From: an uncultured Fimbriimonadales bacterium
Lineage (GTDB): Bacteria; Armatimonadota; Fimbriimonadia; Fimbriimonadales; GBS-DC
Direction of reading: 5' to 3'
NCBI GenBank assembly: GCA_937925775.1
Contig: CALAMM010000027.1
Coordinates: 1 to 10,739, forward strand
DNA: 10,739 nt
Shown: positions 1 through 6,438 of the stretch, piece by piece
Layout of the letters: each line of letters begins with the position of its first letter
Position numbering within the stretch: the first letter of the stretch is position 1
Made by a program: the position numbers and the translations under genes
Notes under the pieces: generated by a model
The model's database searches: none
Told to the model about the DNA's origin: nothing
What the model saw: only the letters and a program-made list of their open reading frames with translations

Positions 1-606
1 TGGCGAGACTCTGGCGCGTTCACAGGGCAGGTCTCGCCCACGATGTTGGTTGCTGTTGGCTGCGAGTATGTGATCCTGGGGCATTCCGAGACGCGCGGAC
101 GCTTCGGCGTGAACGACCCCGACTTGGACGCAAGCCTGCTACCCTACTTCAGCGAGACCGAAGCTACCCTGAACCGCAAACTGCGTGCTGTGTTGCCGCA
201 CGGTCTCAAGCCCATCCTGTGCGTGGGTGAAACGCTCGCCGAGCGCGAGGCAGGTCAGACCGAGAGCGTCCTTCGCATGCAGCTGGAGGGCGCACTCACA
301 GGCATCGCAGCCGACGAACTCTACGAACTGGTGATTGCCTACGAGCCTGTGTGGGCGATTGGCACGGGGCAAGTGTGCGAGGCGGACGAGGCGAACCGCG
401 TGTGCGGCTTCATTCGCCAGACGCTGCGCACACTCTACGACGAGGAACTGGCGGAGTTCGTGCGCATTCTGTACGGGGGTAGCGTAAAAGCGTCGAACGC
501 GCACGCGCTGCTCCATCAACCGGAAATCGACGGCGCGTTGGTCGGCGGCGCGAGCTTGAACGCCGAAGAGTTCGAGCAGATTAGCTACTGTGCGCCGAAA
601 CGATGA
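1..606 (+). CDS. tpiA: Triosephosphate isomerase, 5' end outside window
   Basis: This enzyme interconverts dihydroxyacetone phosphate and glyceraldehyde 3-phosphate in glycolysis and gluconeogenesis, in the cytoplasm. The frame is open from base 1 and the first codons read as the family motif SGAFTGQVSP, so the gene starts upstream and the ATG at 43 is an internal Met. About 201 residues are present of a usual ~250. Visible landmarks, counted from base 1: catalytic His28 in GHSETR (usually GHSERR), LCVGET, catalytic Glu115 in YEPVWAIGTG, and the phosphate-gripping YGGSVK (158-163) and DGALVGGAS. About 15 residues (37-51) are inserted after the GRFG motif relative to typical bacterial enzymes. 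The gene converges on pyrF with one base between the stops, leaving no room for a separate terminator. Identity is certain; only the 5' end is unknown. Confidence 0.96.
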   Translation, partial: WRDSGAFTGQVSPTMLVAVGCEYVILGHSETRGRFGVNDPDLDASLLPYFSETEATLNRKLRAVLPHGLKPILCVGETLAEREAGQTESVLRMQLEGALTGIAADELYELVIAYEPVWAIGTGQVCEADEANRVCGFIRQTLRTLYDEELAEFVRILYGGSVKASNAHALLHQPEIDGALVGGASLNAEEFEQISYCAPKR

Positions 607-607
607 A

Positions 608-1276
608 CTACTCTTTCGCCTGAAGGAGGGCGCGCCCCATGACGATAAAATCCGCGCCCCAGCGCAGCGCTTGTTCTGGCGTCGCGGTGCGTTTCTGGTC
701 GTGCGATTCGAATCCCTCAGGGCGCACGCCAGGGGTCACGATTAGAAACGACGGTGGGAACCGTCGACGCAGTAGGCGCACTTCTTGAGGGGAGGCGACC
801 ACTCCGTCCAGTCCCGAGTCGTAAGCCAGTTTTGCCAGTCGGAGTGCCTGCGCGCGGGGGGTGCGGGGGATGCCCGTCTGGCGTAGGGCGTGTGCGTCCA
901 AACTGGTTAGCACCGTCACGCCCATCAACAAAGGAGGTTCGGCGACCCCCTTCAGTGCGGCGCGCGCTGCCTGGAGCATCTCCGCGCCGCCTGCCACATG
1001 GAGCGTGAGCATCCACACGCCGAACGCCGCCGCCTGACGCACTGCCATCGCAACCGCGTGGGGAATATCGTGGAACTTCATGTCCAAAAACACGCGCTCC
1101 GCGCCTGCCTCATGCAGCGTACGAATCACAGGGAGCCCGTGCCCCAACGCCAGCGCGCCCCCCACTTTGAAGGCATAGACCTTGCCTTGATATTGTTGCA
1201 CCCAGTCGCACGCCTGCCCCAGATTCGGCGTGTCCAGTGCCAGAATCGCCCGTGCAAGAATCGATTCAGCGATCAT
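608..1276 (-). CDS. pyrF: Orotidine 5'-phosphate decarboxylase
   Basis: It converts OMP to UMP, the last step of de novo pyrimidine synthesis. The 222-residue TIM barrel shows the substrate Asp15 (ALDT), Lys37 (AFKVG), the catalytic triad LDMKFHD with Asp65, Lys67 and Asp70, the HDQKRTATP segment, the phosphate loop TPGVRP (181-186) and a terminal MGRALLQ with phosphate-binding Arg215. The protein stops right after this Arg, so the final helix of roughly 15 residues found in most PyrF proteins is missing or very short. The start ATG overlaps the stop of the upstream tlpA-like gene as ATGA. There is no strong Shine-Dalgarno before it, so translation is probably coupled to tlpA. It is convergent with tpiA. 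Function confident; the short C-terminus is an oddity but removes no catalytic residue. Confidence 0.95.
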   Translation of the reverse strand: MIAESILARAILALDTPNLGQACDWVQQYQGKVYAFKVGGALALGHGLPVIRTLHEAGAERVFLDMKFHDIPHAVAMAVRQAAAFGVWMLTLHVAGGAEMLQAARAALKGVAEPPLLMGVTVLTSLDAHALRQTGIPRTPRAQALRLAKLAYDSGLDGVVASPQEVRLLRRRFPPSFLIVTPGVRPEGFESHDQKRTATPEQALRWGADFIVMGRALLQAKE

Positions 1277-1788
1277 CGGCTTGACTGCCTAATTGCCTTC
1301 TGAAGCTCGACTTCGAACTTACGCTCGATGCCCGGTCCATAGCCAATCTGCACAAACTGTACCTTCCCCTGCGCGTCGAGGAGTACGAAGTGGGGGATGC
1401 CGCGTACACGATAAGCCGTGGCGACCTCGCCGTTGATGTCCATCGGTACTGTAAAGGTGTAGTTATGTTTTTGCAAGAATTCCCGCACGGTTTCGGGGTC
1501 TTCCTTGAGGTTGATGGCGAGGATGTGGGCGTCTTTGCCATACTTCTCGGCGAGTTTCTGTGTATGCGGTAGGGCGCGTCGGCATGGGCCGCACCAAGTC
1601 GCCCAGAAATCGATAAACACGGGCTTGCCTCGCAGCTTACTCAACTCCACGACTTTTCCGTCCAGCGTTTCCAGTCGGAAGTCTGGCGCTTCCGTCCCAA
1701 TTGGCAGTCCCTGCTGCTGCAAGGATGCGTGTGCGCCCAACGCGGTAAGCGTGGCGAGCGCGGGAATCGTCCACCATCGTGCGTGCAT
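1273..1788 (-). CDS. TlpA/ResA-like exported thiol-disulfide oxidoreductase
   Basis: A 171-residue thioredoxin-fold protein of the TlpA/ResA/AhpC-TSA group, expected to reduce disulfides or handle thiols outside the cytoplasm. Residues 1-21 form a signal peptide (basic start, hydrophobic Ala/Leu-rich core, AHA-S cleavage site). The mature part has the GTEAPDFRLETLDG entry motif, FIDFWATWCGPCR with the CXXC at 66-69, the family-typical insert, and the cis-Pro loop GIPHF with Pro132. The open frame runs 21 codons further upstream to 1851, but the ATG at 1786-1788 has AGGAGGT eight bases before it and gives a clean signal peptide, so I chose it. It is first in a two-gene unit with pyrF. No cytochrome-biogenesis or DsbD-type partner is in view, so the substrate cannot be named. 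Confidence 0.9.
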   Translation of the reverse strand: MHARWWTIPALATLTALGAHASLQQQGLPIGTEAPDFRLETLDGKVVELSKLRGKPVFIDFWATWCGPCRRALPHTQKLAEKYGKDAHILAINLKEDPETVREFLQKHNYTFTVPMDINGEVATAYRVRGIPHFVLLDAQGKVQFVQIGYGPGIERKFEVELQKAIRQSSR

Positions 1789-1796
1789 CGTCGGAT

Positions 1797-1803
1797 ACCT
1801 CCT
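1797..1803 (-). promoter_or_regulatory. Shine-Dalgarno AGGAGGT for the tlpA-like gene
   Basis: A near-perfect ribosome binding site on the minus strand, eight bases before the ATG at 1788. It settles the start against the longer open frame. Confidence 0.85.
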
Positions 1804-1808
1804 GGTGA

Positions 1809-1816
1809 AGTATACC
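1809..1816 (-). promoter_or_regulatory. Candidate -10 element GGTATACT for tlpA-pyrF
   Basis: On the minus strand the bases read GGTATACT and match the GGTAYAMT form seen before several other genes here. Transcription would start near 1802, at the edge of the Shine-Dalgarno, so the leader would be very short. A second minus-strand TATAAT at 1880-1885 is an alternative giving a leader of about 85 bases. No consensus -35 is seen for either. Confidence 0.45.
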
Positions 1817-1879
1817 TTCTCAGTCCAGCCCGACGAACGCGCAAGTTCCAAAGAGCAGGAATTGCTTCGCGCGTCGTGT

Positions 1880-1885
1880 ATTATA
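1880..1885 (-). promoter_or_regulatory. Alternative -10 TATAAT for tlpA-pyrF
   Basis: A perfect TATAAT on the minus strand in an AT-rich patch within GC-rich surroundings, about 90 bases upstream of the tlpA-like start. There is no recognisable -35 at 17 bases. The patch lies in the divergent tlpA/gmk control region, which holds no gene. Confidence 0.4.
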
Positions 1886-1911
1886 TTATTAGCGCGGCGC
1901 GGCGGGCTACT

Positions 1912-1939
1912 TTGCCGGTGGCGCTTACCTGCCGATAAT
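1912..1939 (+). promoter_or_regulatory. Candidate gmk promoter (TTGCCG - 16 bp - GATAAT)
   Basis: TTGCCG at 1912-1917 and GATAAT at 1934-1939 are spaced 16 bases, a plausible vegetative promoter. Transcription would start near 1946, about 108 bases before the chosen gmk start and only a few bases before an in-frame ATG at 1949. Confidence 0.4.
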
Positions 1940-2041
1940 TAGTGTGGGATGGCGCGCGATTCGCAAGGGGGCCTCACGCTGGCGCGGCGCAGGATGGTGA
2001 ACGGCGGCGCGCGCGACGACGCGACCCACGCGCCCAGAGCA

Positions 2042-2048
2042 AGGAGGT
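2042..2048 (+). promoter_or_regulatory. Shine-Dalgarno AGGAGGT for gmk
   Basis: Near-consensus ribosome binding site whose core AGGAGG ends six bases before the GTG at 2054. It selects GTG over the in-frame ATG at 1949, which has no such site. Confidence 0.85.
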
Positions 2049-2053
2049 GCGAA

Positions 2054-2692
2054 GTGACGGATACTTTAGCGAAACCTGGCTCGCCCGCGCGCGGACTGCT
2101 TATGGTGCTTTCAGGTCCTGCAGGCGTGGGCAAGGATACCCTTATCGAGCAGTGGCAGCTGGTCGCGCCGAATGTGCGCCGACTGGTCACTTATACCACG
2201 CGCCCGCAAGCGATTAACGAGCGGCACGGCTTGGACTACTACTTCGTGACCGAAGAGGAGTTCCATGCGTTGCGTGCGGAGGGCGCGTTCATAGAGTATG
2301 CAGAGGTGCATGGCAACTGGTACGGCACGCCGCGCCGTGAGATGGAAGCCCTGCGCGACGCTGGACGCGATGTCGTGTTGCGCATCGATGTGCAGGGCGC
2401 AATGCAGGTGCGGGCGCAGTACCCTGAGGCGATCCTGATTTTTATTGCACCGCCCTCGCTTCAGGAACTGGAGCAGCGCCTGCGTCGGCGTGGGCGCGAC
2501 GACGAGGAAGCCATCCAGCTGCGCCTGATGAACGCCCGTACGGAGATGGAATATATCCCCCGATACGATTATCTGATTATCAACGACGATTTGAACCGTG
2601 CGCTGGAGACGCTTCGGTGCATTCTGATTGCCGAGCGTCATCGCGTGCGGAACTTGACCTTGCAGGCATCGCAGGAGGCTGAGAACGCCTAA
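2054..2692 (+). CDS. gmk: Guanylate kinase
   Basis: It phosphorylates GMP to GDP with ATP in the cytoplasm. At 212 residues it matches the usual ~205. Motifs in order: P-loop GPAGVGKDT (21-29), VTYTTRP with the GMP-binding Arg50, GLDYYFVTEEEF, FIEYAEVHGNWYGT, IDVQGA (111-116), the lid segment with Arg-rich QRLRRRGRDDEEAI, and the closing YDYLIINDDL. The frame is open back to an ATG at 1949, which would add 35 Arg- and Ala-rich residues without family resemblance. The GTG at 2054 has a strong Shine-Dalgarno and starts at the right place, so I use it. The next gene follows immediately in the same frame (TAA then ATG), indicating one transcript. The P-loop has Asp where Ser is common, a tolerated variation. 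Confidence 0.95.
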   Translation: MTDTLAKPGSPARGLLMVLSGPAGVGKDTLIEQWQLVAPNVRRLVTYTTRPQAINERHGLDYYFVTEEEFHALRAEGAFIEYAEVHGNWYGTPRREMEALRDAGRDVVLRIDVQGAMQVRAQYPEAILIFIAPPSLQELEQRLRRRGRDDEEAIQLRLMNARTEMEYIPRYDYLIINDDLNRALETLRCILIAERHRVRNLTLQASQEAENA

Positions 2693-3352
2693 ATGCCCCA
2701 GAGCCGCTCGATCTCAAGTCGGAATGCGCCGCGGGAGCCTGCCTATGTGACCCATCGCATCGGCAGGCTGATTGAGACCACGCGCCCAACGCCCATCTAT
2801 GCGCAGCCCCACCCGCGCAGTGGTGTGCTTTATCCGCAGGTTGCGGCGCGGTTCTACCTGATGATGACTCAGCAGCGGGGGGAATGGTGCGGTGTGCTGA
2901 TGAGCAACGGCTCGGTTGGCTGGGTTCCTAAAAGCGCGGTCAAGTTCACGCCGTATGATGTGGTCTACACCTTACCGCGTGGGGTGGACCCGAACTATGT
3001 CACGCGCCTTGCGATGCGCTTTTTGGGCGTGCGCTACCGCTGGGGGGGCAACGACCCGCGTACGGGGCTGGACTGCTCGGGCTTTGTGAAGCTGATTTAC
3101 GAGCAGATGGGGGTGAAACTCCCCCGACGTGCGCGCGACCAAGCGAAGGTCGGCACGCCCATCACCCGCTACGAGGACCTCCGCCCAGGCGACCGCCTCT
3201 ACTTCGCCGTGAAAGGCAAAGAGATTGACCATACCGGGCTGTATATCGGAGACGGCTACTTCATTCACAGTGCCCGCTCGCGTGGAGGCGTGGATATCGA
3301 CCATCTCAGCCATCCGACCTATCGGCGCAGTTTGGTGGCGGCGCGGCGATAG
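2693..3352 (+). CDS. SH3b-NlpC/P60 cell-wall peptidase, no signal peptide seen
   Basis: A 219-residue cysteine peptidase of the NlpC/P60 family, expected to cut peptidoglycan stem peptides. Residues about 22-88 form an SH3-like wall-binding domain (...GEWCGVLMSNGSVGWVP...). Residues about 103-215 are the catalytic domain: RYRWGGNDPRTGLDCSGF with Cys128, HTGLYIGDG with His180, and FIHSA with His192. The ATG abuts the gmk TAA, and that stop is in the same frame, so the protein cannot extend upstream. An AGGAGG lies 14 bases before the ATG, rather far, so re-initiation after gmk is likely. The first 20 residues are polar and basic with no hydrophobic core, so no Sec signal is visible, which is unusual for a wall enzyme. 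It may act on imported cell-wall fragments (known for some relatives) or be exported another way. Confidence 0.88.
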   Translation: MPQSRSISSRNAPREPAYVTHRIGRLIETTRPTPIYAQPHPRSGVLYPQVAARFYLMMTQQRGEWCGVLMSNGSVGWVPKSAVKFTPYDVVYTLPRGVDPNYVTRLAMRFLGVRYRWGGNDPRTGLDCSGFVKLIYEQMGVKLPRRARDQAKVGTPITRYEDLRPGDRLYFAVKGKEIDHTGLYIGDGYFIHSARSRGGVDIDHLSHPTYRRSLVAARR

Positions 3353-3360
3353 CGTGCGGC

Positions 3361-3810
3361 TTAGCGCCCTGTATGTCCGAACCCGCCGTCACCGCGCGAT
3401 GTGGGAGGCAGTTCGTCCACGCGCTCCCACTCCACACGCACCACAGGCGCGACCACCATCTGCGCAATCCGCTCGCCGCGGCGAATGGTGAACGGCTCCT
3501 GTCCCAGATTCACCAGAATCACCTGCACTTCGCCACGATAGTCGCTATCGATGGTACCGGGCGCGTTCACCATGCCGATCCCGTGTCGGGCTGCAAGCCC
3601 GCTACGGGGGCGCACCTGCGCTTCGTAGCCAGGGGGCAGCGCGATGCGAATCCCTGTAGGGATCAGCGCACGCTCGCCAGGCTGCAGCGTGACTGGCTCG
3701 CGCACGGCCGCGTACAGGTCGACCCCTGCCGAGCCGTCGGTCTGGTAGCTCGGCAGGGGCAGATCGGTGGCGTCAGGCTCCTGCGTAATCAACACGCGCA
3801 GGACGCTCAT
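3361..3810 (-). CDS. dut: dUTP diphosphatase (trimeric dUTPase)
   Basis: It hydrolyses dUTP to dUMP and pyrophosphate, keeping uracil out of DNA and feeding thymidylate synthesis. The 149-residue protein has all five trimeric dUTPase motifs in order: GSAGVDLYA (26-34), VRPRSGLAARHGI (67-78), NAPGTIDSDYRGEV with catalytic Asp88 (82-95), RGERIAQMVV (111-120), and the C-terminal arm RGDGGFGHTG (139-148) that closes over the nucleotide. Its ATG overlaps the histidine kinase stop as ATGA, with only a weak AGCAGG seven bases upstream, so its translation is probably coupled to the kinase. It converges on the NlpC/P60 gene with eight bases between the stops. Confidence 0.97.
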   Translation of the reverse strand: MSVLRVLITQEPDATDLPLPSYQTDGSAGVDLYAAVREPVTLQPGERALIPTGIRIALPPGYEAQVRPRSGLAARHGIGMVNAPGTIDSDYRGEVQVILVNLGQEPFTIRRGERIAQMVVAPVVRVEWERVDELPPTSRGDGGFGHTGR

Positions 3811-5534
3811 TTTTCAACCTGCTCTTTGCCTTCCTTCACTGCAGGGGGCACTTTGGGCAGGCGGACATAGAAGGTGGAGCCGACGCCGACCTCGCTCTCC
3901 ACCCAGATTTGACCGCCGTGAATCACCTCCACAAGGTGCTTCACGAGATACAGCCCCAGCCCCGTGCCGTACTGCTTGCGCGTGTCGGTGTTGTCCACGC
4001 GGTGGAACTTCTCGAACACCTTCGTTAGATGCTCTTTCGGGATGCCCATCCCCTGATCGGAGACATAGAAGAGGATGTGGTCGGCGTCCTCCTCCCAGGC
4101 TTTGACGCGGATCTCACCGCCGTTAGGTGAGTATTTGATGGCGTTGCTGAGCAGGTTCGTCAGAATCTGGTCTATCTTATCCTCGTCGGCGATAATCTTG
4201 GGCAGGTCTTCAGGCACATCGTGGATGATGGTGTGCTTGGTGGTCGCCTGCCGTTGAATCATGACCACTTTCTTCGAGAGGTTGTAGAAATCCACCTGTT
4301 TGTAGACAGGTTTGAGCGACTCCCCTGCCTCGATTCGGGCGATGTTCAGCAGGTCGTTAATCAAGCGCGTCAGGCGGTCAGTCTCCTGATCGATAATCGA
4401 GTAGAACTCGCGGCGTTCTTCTGGGGTGAAGGCGTCCTCGGAGTCCATCAACAGGGTGGAGATGAACCCCTTGATAGCGGTCAGGGGTGTGCGCAGCTCG
4501 TGGGAGACGGTCGCCACGAACGCCGACTTCATGCGCTCCAAGTTGCGGATGTCGGTGATGTCGTTGAAGATCATCACCGTGCCCATCGGCTTTTGGTCCT
4601 CGCCGCGCACGATGGCGTTTTGCACCTGATAGATATGCTCTTTGCCGTCGATTTGCACAGTGATTTCGACCAGCTCGCCCTCACGCTCCTCCTCCAGCGC
4701 GGCGCGGATCATCTGGCGTATTATGTCGTTATTGATGACTTCGGTGTAGTGCTTGCCCAGCACATCGGGTCCCAGTCCGAACACGCGCCGTGCGGCGGCG
4801 TTCATCTGGTTGATGCGCCCGTTATGATGCACCAGGATTAGCCCTGCACGCAGGCTCTCGATGGTGTGGACGAGTTCTTCTTTCTCTTCGAGGATTGCCT
4901 GATAGAGGCGCATGCCTGCGATGACGGCGGCAGCGTTGCGTGCCATGCGTTCCAGCAGGCGCACATCCTCATCGATGAAGTGTCCCCCGCGCTGTTTGTT
5001 GAAAGCGTGGAGCACGCCAATCGTCTGGCGGTCAACGACGCGGTTCTCCTCGTCGCGCTTTTCCAAGATAAGCGGCACGCACACGAGGTTGCGGATATGG
5101 AGCATGGCGACATGCTCTTTGCTGGTGCGGGGGTCGGTGATGGCGTCGTGGACGATGATGGGTTTGCCCTCGCGGAACACCTCGCCGGAGATGCCCTGCG
5201 TGGCGCGTACGCGCAGCAGGCGGATTTCGTCGTCGGTCAGTCCATAAGCGGGCGGGTAGGCGCGCAGCTCGCCCTCTTCGGGGTCGTGCAGCATGAAGAC
5301 CACCTTCTCCGCTTGCAGAATCGCGCCAATCTGTTTGACGAGGCGTTTGAGCGTCGCTTCATAGTTGGCGGGACTCGCCACCTCGGCGGCGACCACTTCG
5401 GGCGCTTTCGCCGCTGCAGCGCCGTTGCGCGATTGGCTCTCCAGCTCCTGAATCCGCTGGATCGCACGCTCGTACTCCGTTTTTACCTGGTTGTACTGCT
5501 TCAGCAGCTCACGATATGCTTGCTCCCAGTTCAT
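3807..5534 (-). CDS. Soluble GAF-PAS sensor histidine kinase
   Basis: A 575-residue two-component sensor with no membrane segment, so it should sense a cytoplasmic signal. Order: N-terminal helix, probably coiled coil (1-37); Ala-rich linker; GAF domain (about 58-213); PAS domain (about 221-335) starting at a helix that links it to GAF; HisKA with phospho-acceptor His345 in FVATVSHELRTPLTAIKGF; HATPase with N-box NLLSNAIKYSP (Asn464), DQGMGIP (493-499), FEKFHR and GTGLGLYLVK (523-532); then a charged Lys/Glu tail. The frame is open to 5726, but the ATG at 5532-5534 has GAGGAG six bases upstream and lies downstream of a good promoter; the extra 64 codons overlap the divergent control region. 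No response regulator is in the window. The only co-transcribed partner is dut. The ligand cannot be deduced. Confidence 0.93.
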   Translation of the reverse strand: MNWEQAYRELLKQYNQVKTEYERAIQRIQELESQSRNGAAAAKAPEVVAAEVASPANYEATLKRLVKQIGAILQAEKVVFMLHDPEEGELRAYPPAYGLTDDEIRLLRVRATQGISGEVFREGKPIIVHDAITDPRTSKEHVAMLHIRNLVCVPLILEKRDEENRVVDRQTIGVLHAFNKQRGGHFIDEDVRLLERMARNAAAVIAGMRLYQAILEEKEELVHTIESLRAGLILVHHNGRINQMNAAARRVFGLGPDVLGKHYTEVINNDIIRQMIRAALEEEREGELVEITVQIDGKEHIYQVQNAIVRGEDQKPMGTVMIFNDITDIRNLERMKSAFVATVSHELRTPLTAIKGFISTLLMDSEDAFTPEERREFYSIIDQETDRLTRLINDLLNIARIEAGESLKPVYKQVDFYNLSKKVVMIQRQATTKHTIIHDVPEDLPKIIADEDKIDQILTNLLSNAIKYSPNGGEIRVKAWEEDADHILFYVSDQGMGIPKEHLTKVFEKFHRVDNTDTRKQYGTGLGLYLVKHLVEVIHGGQIWVESEVGVGSTFYVRLPKVPPAVKEGKEQVEK

Positions 5535-5540
5535 AGTTCG

Positions 5541-5546
5541 CTCCTC
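5541..5546 (-). promoter_or_regulatory. Shine-Dalgarno GAGGAG for the histidine kinase
   Basis: Six bases before the ATG at 5534 on the minus strand. It decides the start, shortening the open frame by 64 codons. Confidence 0.85.
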
Positions 5547-5583
5547 GCTAAGAAGGTAAATGATTGCCTGTTCACTAAGGCAA

Positions 5584-5592
5584 ATTATAGCA
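5584..5592 (-). promoter_or_regulatory. Extended -10 TGCTATAAT for histidine kinase-dut
   Basis: The minus strand reads TGCTATAAT, a perfect -10 with the TGN extension. No good -35 is present 17 bases upstream, as expected for an extended -10 promoter. The predicted transcript starts near 5577 with a leader of about 43 bases. Confidence 0.6.
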
Positions 5593-5666
5593 CATCGAAG
5601 GTTCCCGAAAGAGTCGGCAATTCGCTCAGGGTTTAGACGGTGTTGGGGGCGCGAGGTGTTGCGGAG

Positions 5667-5672
5667 TATAAT
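5667..5672 (+). promoter_or_regulatory. -10 TATAAT for the CPBP gene
   Basis: Perfect TATAAT on the plus strand in the histidine kinase/CPBP divergent region. Transcription would start near 5679, downstream of the GTG at 5640 that opens the frame. This supports the TTG at 5712 as start. Confidence 0.55.
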
Positions 5673-5699
5673 ATCGCTGCAAGGACGCTTCGGGCATGC

Positions 5700-5704
5700 A
5701 GGAG
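5700..5704 (+). promoter_or_regulatory. Shine-Dalgarno AGGAG for the CPBP gene
   Basis: Seven bases before the TTG at 5712. There is no in-frame ATG nearby, so this site picks the start. Confidence 0.7.
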
Positions 5705-5711
5705 CAAGGCA

Positions 5712-6404
5712 TTGACAGCACACCATAAGCGCGCGGAGTGGGAGGTTGTGATTCTGGGGACGCTGGTTGTGGCGTTCCTGTTTGCGTATTACGCTCAGCC
5801 CTATTCGGTGGAGTCGCTACGCTGGCTCGGCATCCCGCGTGAGAGCGCCCGCCTACGCGACTGGAACGAATATATTTTGGTCAGTTCGCTCGGCTTGCTC
5901 TGGCTGCCTGTGCTGACGCTGGCGTTTTTCGGCAAGGGGGAGCTGAGCCACTACGGCTTAGCGCGGGGCGACGGCAAGTTGGGCTTACTCTACGCGCTAC
6001 TGATGTATCTGGCGATGGTGCCCCTGCTGTTCTATGCCGCGCACCGCCCCGATTTCCAGCAGTATTACCCGCTGGACAAGCGCACGCTGACCGACCCCGT
6101 CTACGCCGTCTACTTCCAGCTGGCGTACGGCTACTATCTGTTCTGCTGGGAGTTCTTCTTTCGCGGGTTTTTGACTTTTGGGTTGTACCGTTGGATGGGC
6201 TGGTGGGGGATTGGGCTGCAGGCGGGCGCGTTCGCGCTTTTGCATTACGGCAAGCCGCTGCCCGAGGTGGTCGGCTCCTTCTTCGCCGCGCTGGTGCTGA
6301 GCTGGGTCGCGCTGCGCGTGCGCTCGTTCCTGCCCTGCTTCTGGGTTCACTGGGCAGTGCATATGACGCTCGAGGGGATACTTATTCTGCAGGCGCGCGG
6401 CTAA
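5712..6404 (+). CDS. CPBP-family intramembrane metalloprotease-like protein
   Basis: A 230-residue, strongly hydrophobic protein of the CPBP (CaaX protease and bacteriocin-processing, ABI) family, likely with five to seven membrane helices. Conserved motifs: WEFFFRG with Glu147 and Arg151 (motif 1, usually EExxxR; here the first Glu is Trp146), FALLH with His178 (motif 2, FxxxH), and HWAVH with His213 and His217 (motif 3). The second half (ALLHYGKPLPEVVGSFFAAL) resembles a CPBP subgroup that carries one Glu in motif 1. Substrates of such bacterial proteins are mostly unknown, and loss of the first Glu leaves catalysis uncertain. Start: TTG with AGGAG seven bases upstream and a TATAAT before it. 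A longer frame from GTG 5640 would begin upstream of the transcription start. It is followed by a separate promoter for the next gene. Confidence 0.83.
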   Translation: MTAHHKRAEWEVVILGTLVVAFLFAYYAQPYSVESLRWLGIPRESARLRDWNEYILVSSLGLLWLPVLTLAFFGKGELSHYGLARGDGKLGLLYALLMYLAMVPLLFYAAHRPDFQQYYPLDKRTLTDPVYAVYFQLAYGYYLFCWEFFFRGFLTFGLYRWMGWWGIGLQAGAFALLHYGKPLPEVVGSFFAALVLSWVALRVRSFLPCFWVHWAVHMTLEGILILQARG

Positions 6405-6410
6405 AGCAGG

Positions 6411-6416
6411 TACAAT
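6411..6416 (+). promoter_or_regulatory. -10 TACAAT for the isomerase-like gene
   Basis: TACAAT in the context AAAGCAGGTACAAT, a 14-base string repeated exactly before the J-like gene (9996-10009). It ends seven bases before an ATG at 6424 and lies just after the CPBP stop. No clear -35. Confidence 0.55.
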
Positions 6417-6427
6417 CCCCACCATGC

Positions 6428-6433
6428 GAGGTG
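6428..6433 (+). promoter_or_regulatory. Shine-Dalgarno GAGGTG deciding the 6439 start
   Basis: GAGGTG lies five bases before the ATG at 6439. It falls inside the codons that would follow the ATG at 6424, so it argues for the downstream start on a leader of about 15 bases. Confidence 0.5.
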
Positions 6434-6438
6434 GACGC

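Noticed and set aside
754..1303. Plus-strand open frames opposite pyrF
   Set aside because: Complete pyrF motifs are on the minus strand; these frames are Arg/Pro-rich shadows.
1789..1851. 21-codon N-terminal extension of the tlpA-like protein
   Set aside because: It would put the signal peptide inside the protein, and the strong AGGAGGT site belongs to the ATG at 1788.
4221..5636. Long plus-strand open frames (206 and 256 codons) opposite the histidine kinase
   Set aside because: They mirror the codon structure of the kinase gene, show no recognisable domain and have no promoter or ribosome site placed for them.
5535..5726. 64-codon N-terminal extension of the histidine kinase
   Set aside because: It would cover the TATAAT promoter and the divergent control region and has Cys/Arg-rich unstructured sequence; GAGGAG before the ATG at 5534 marks the real start.
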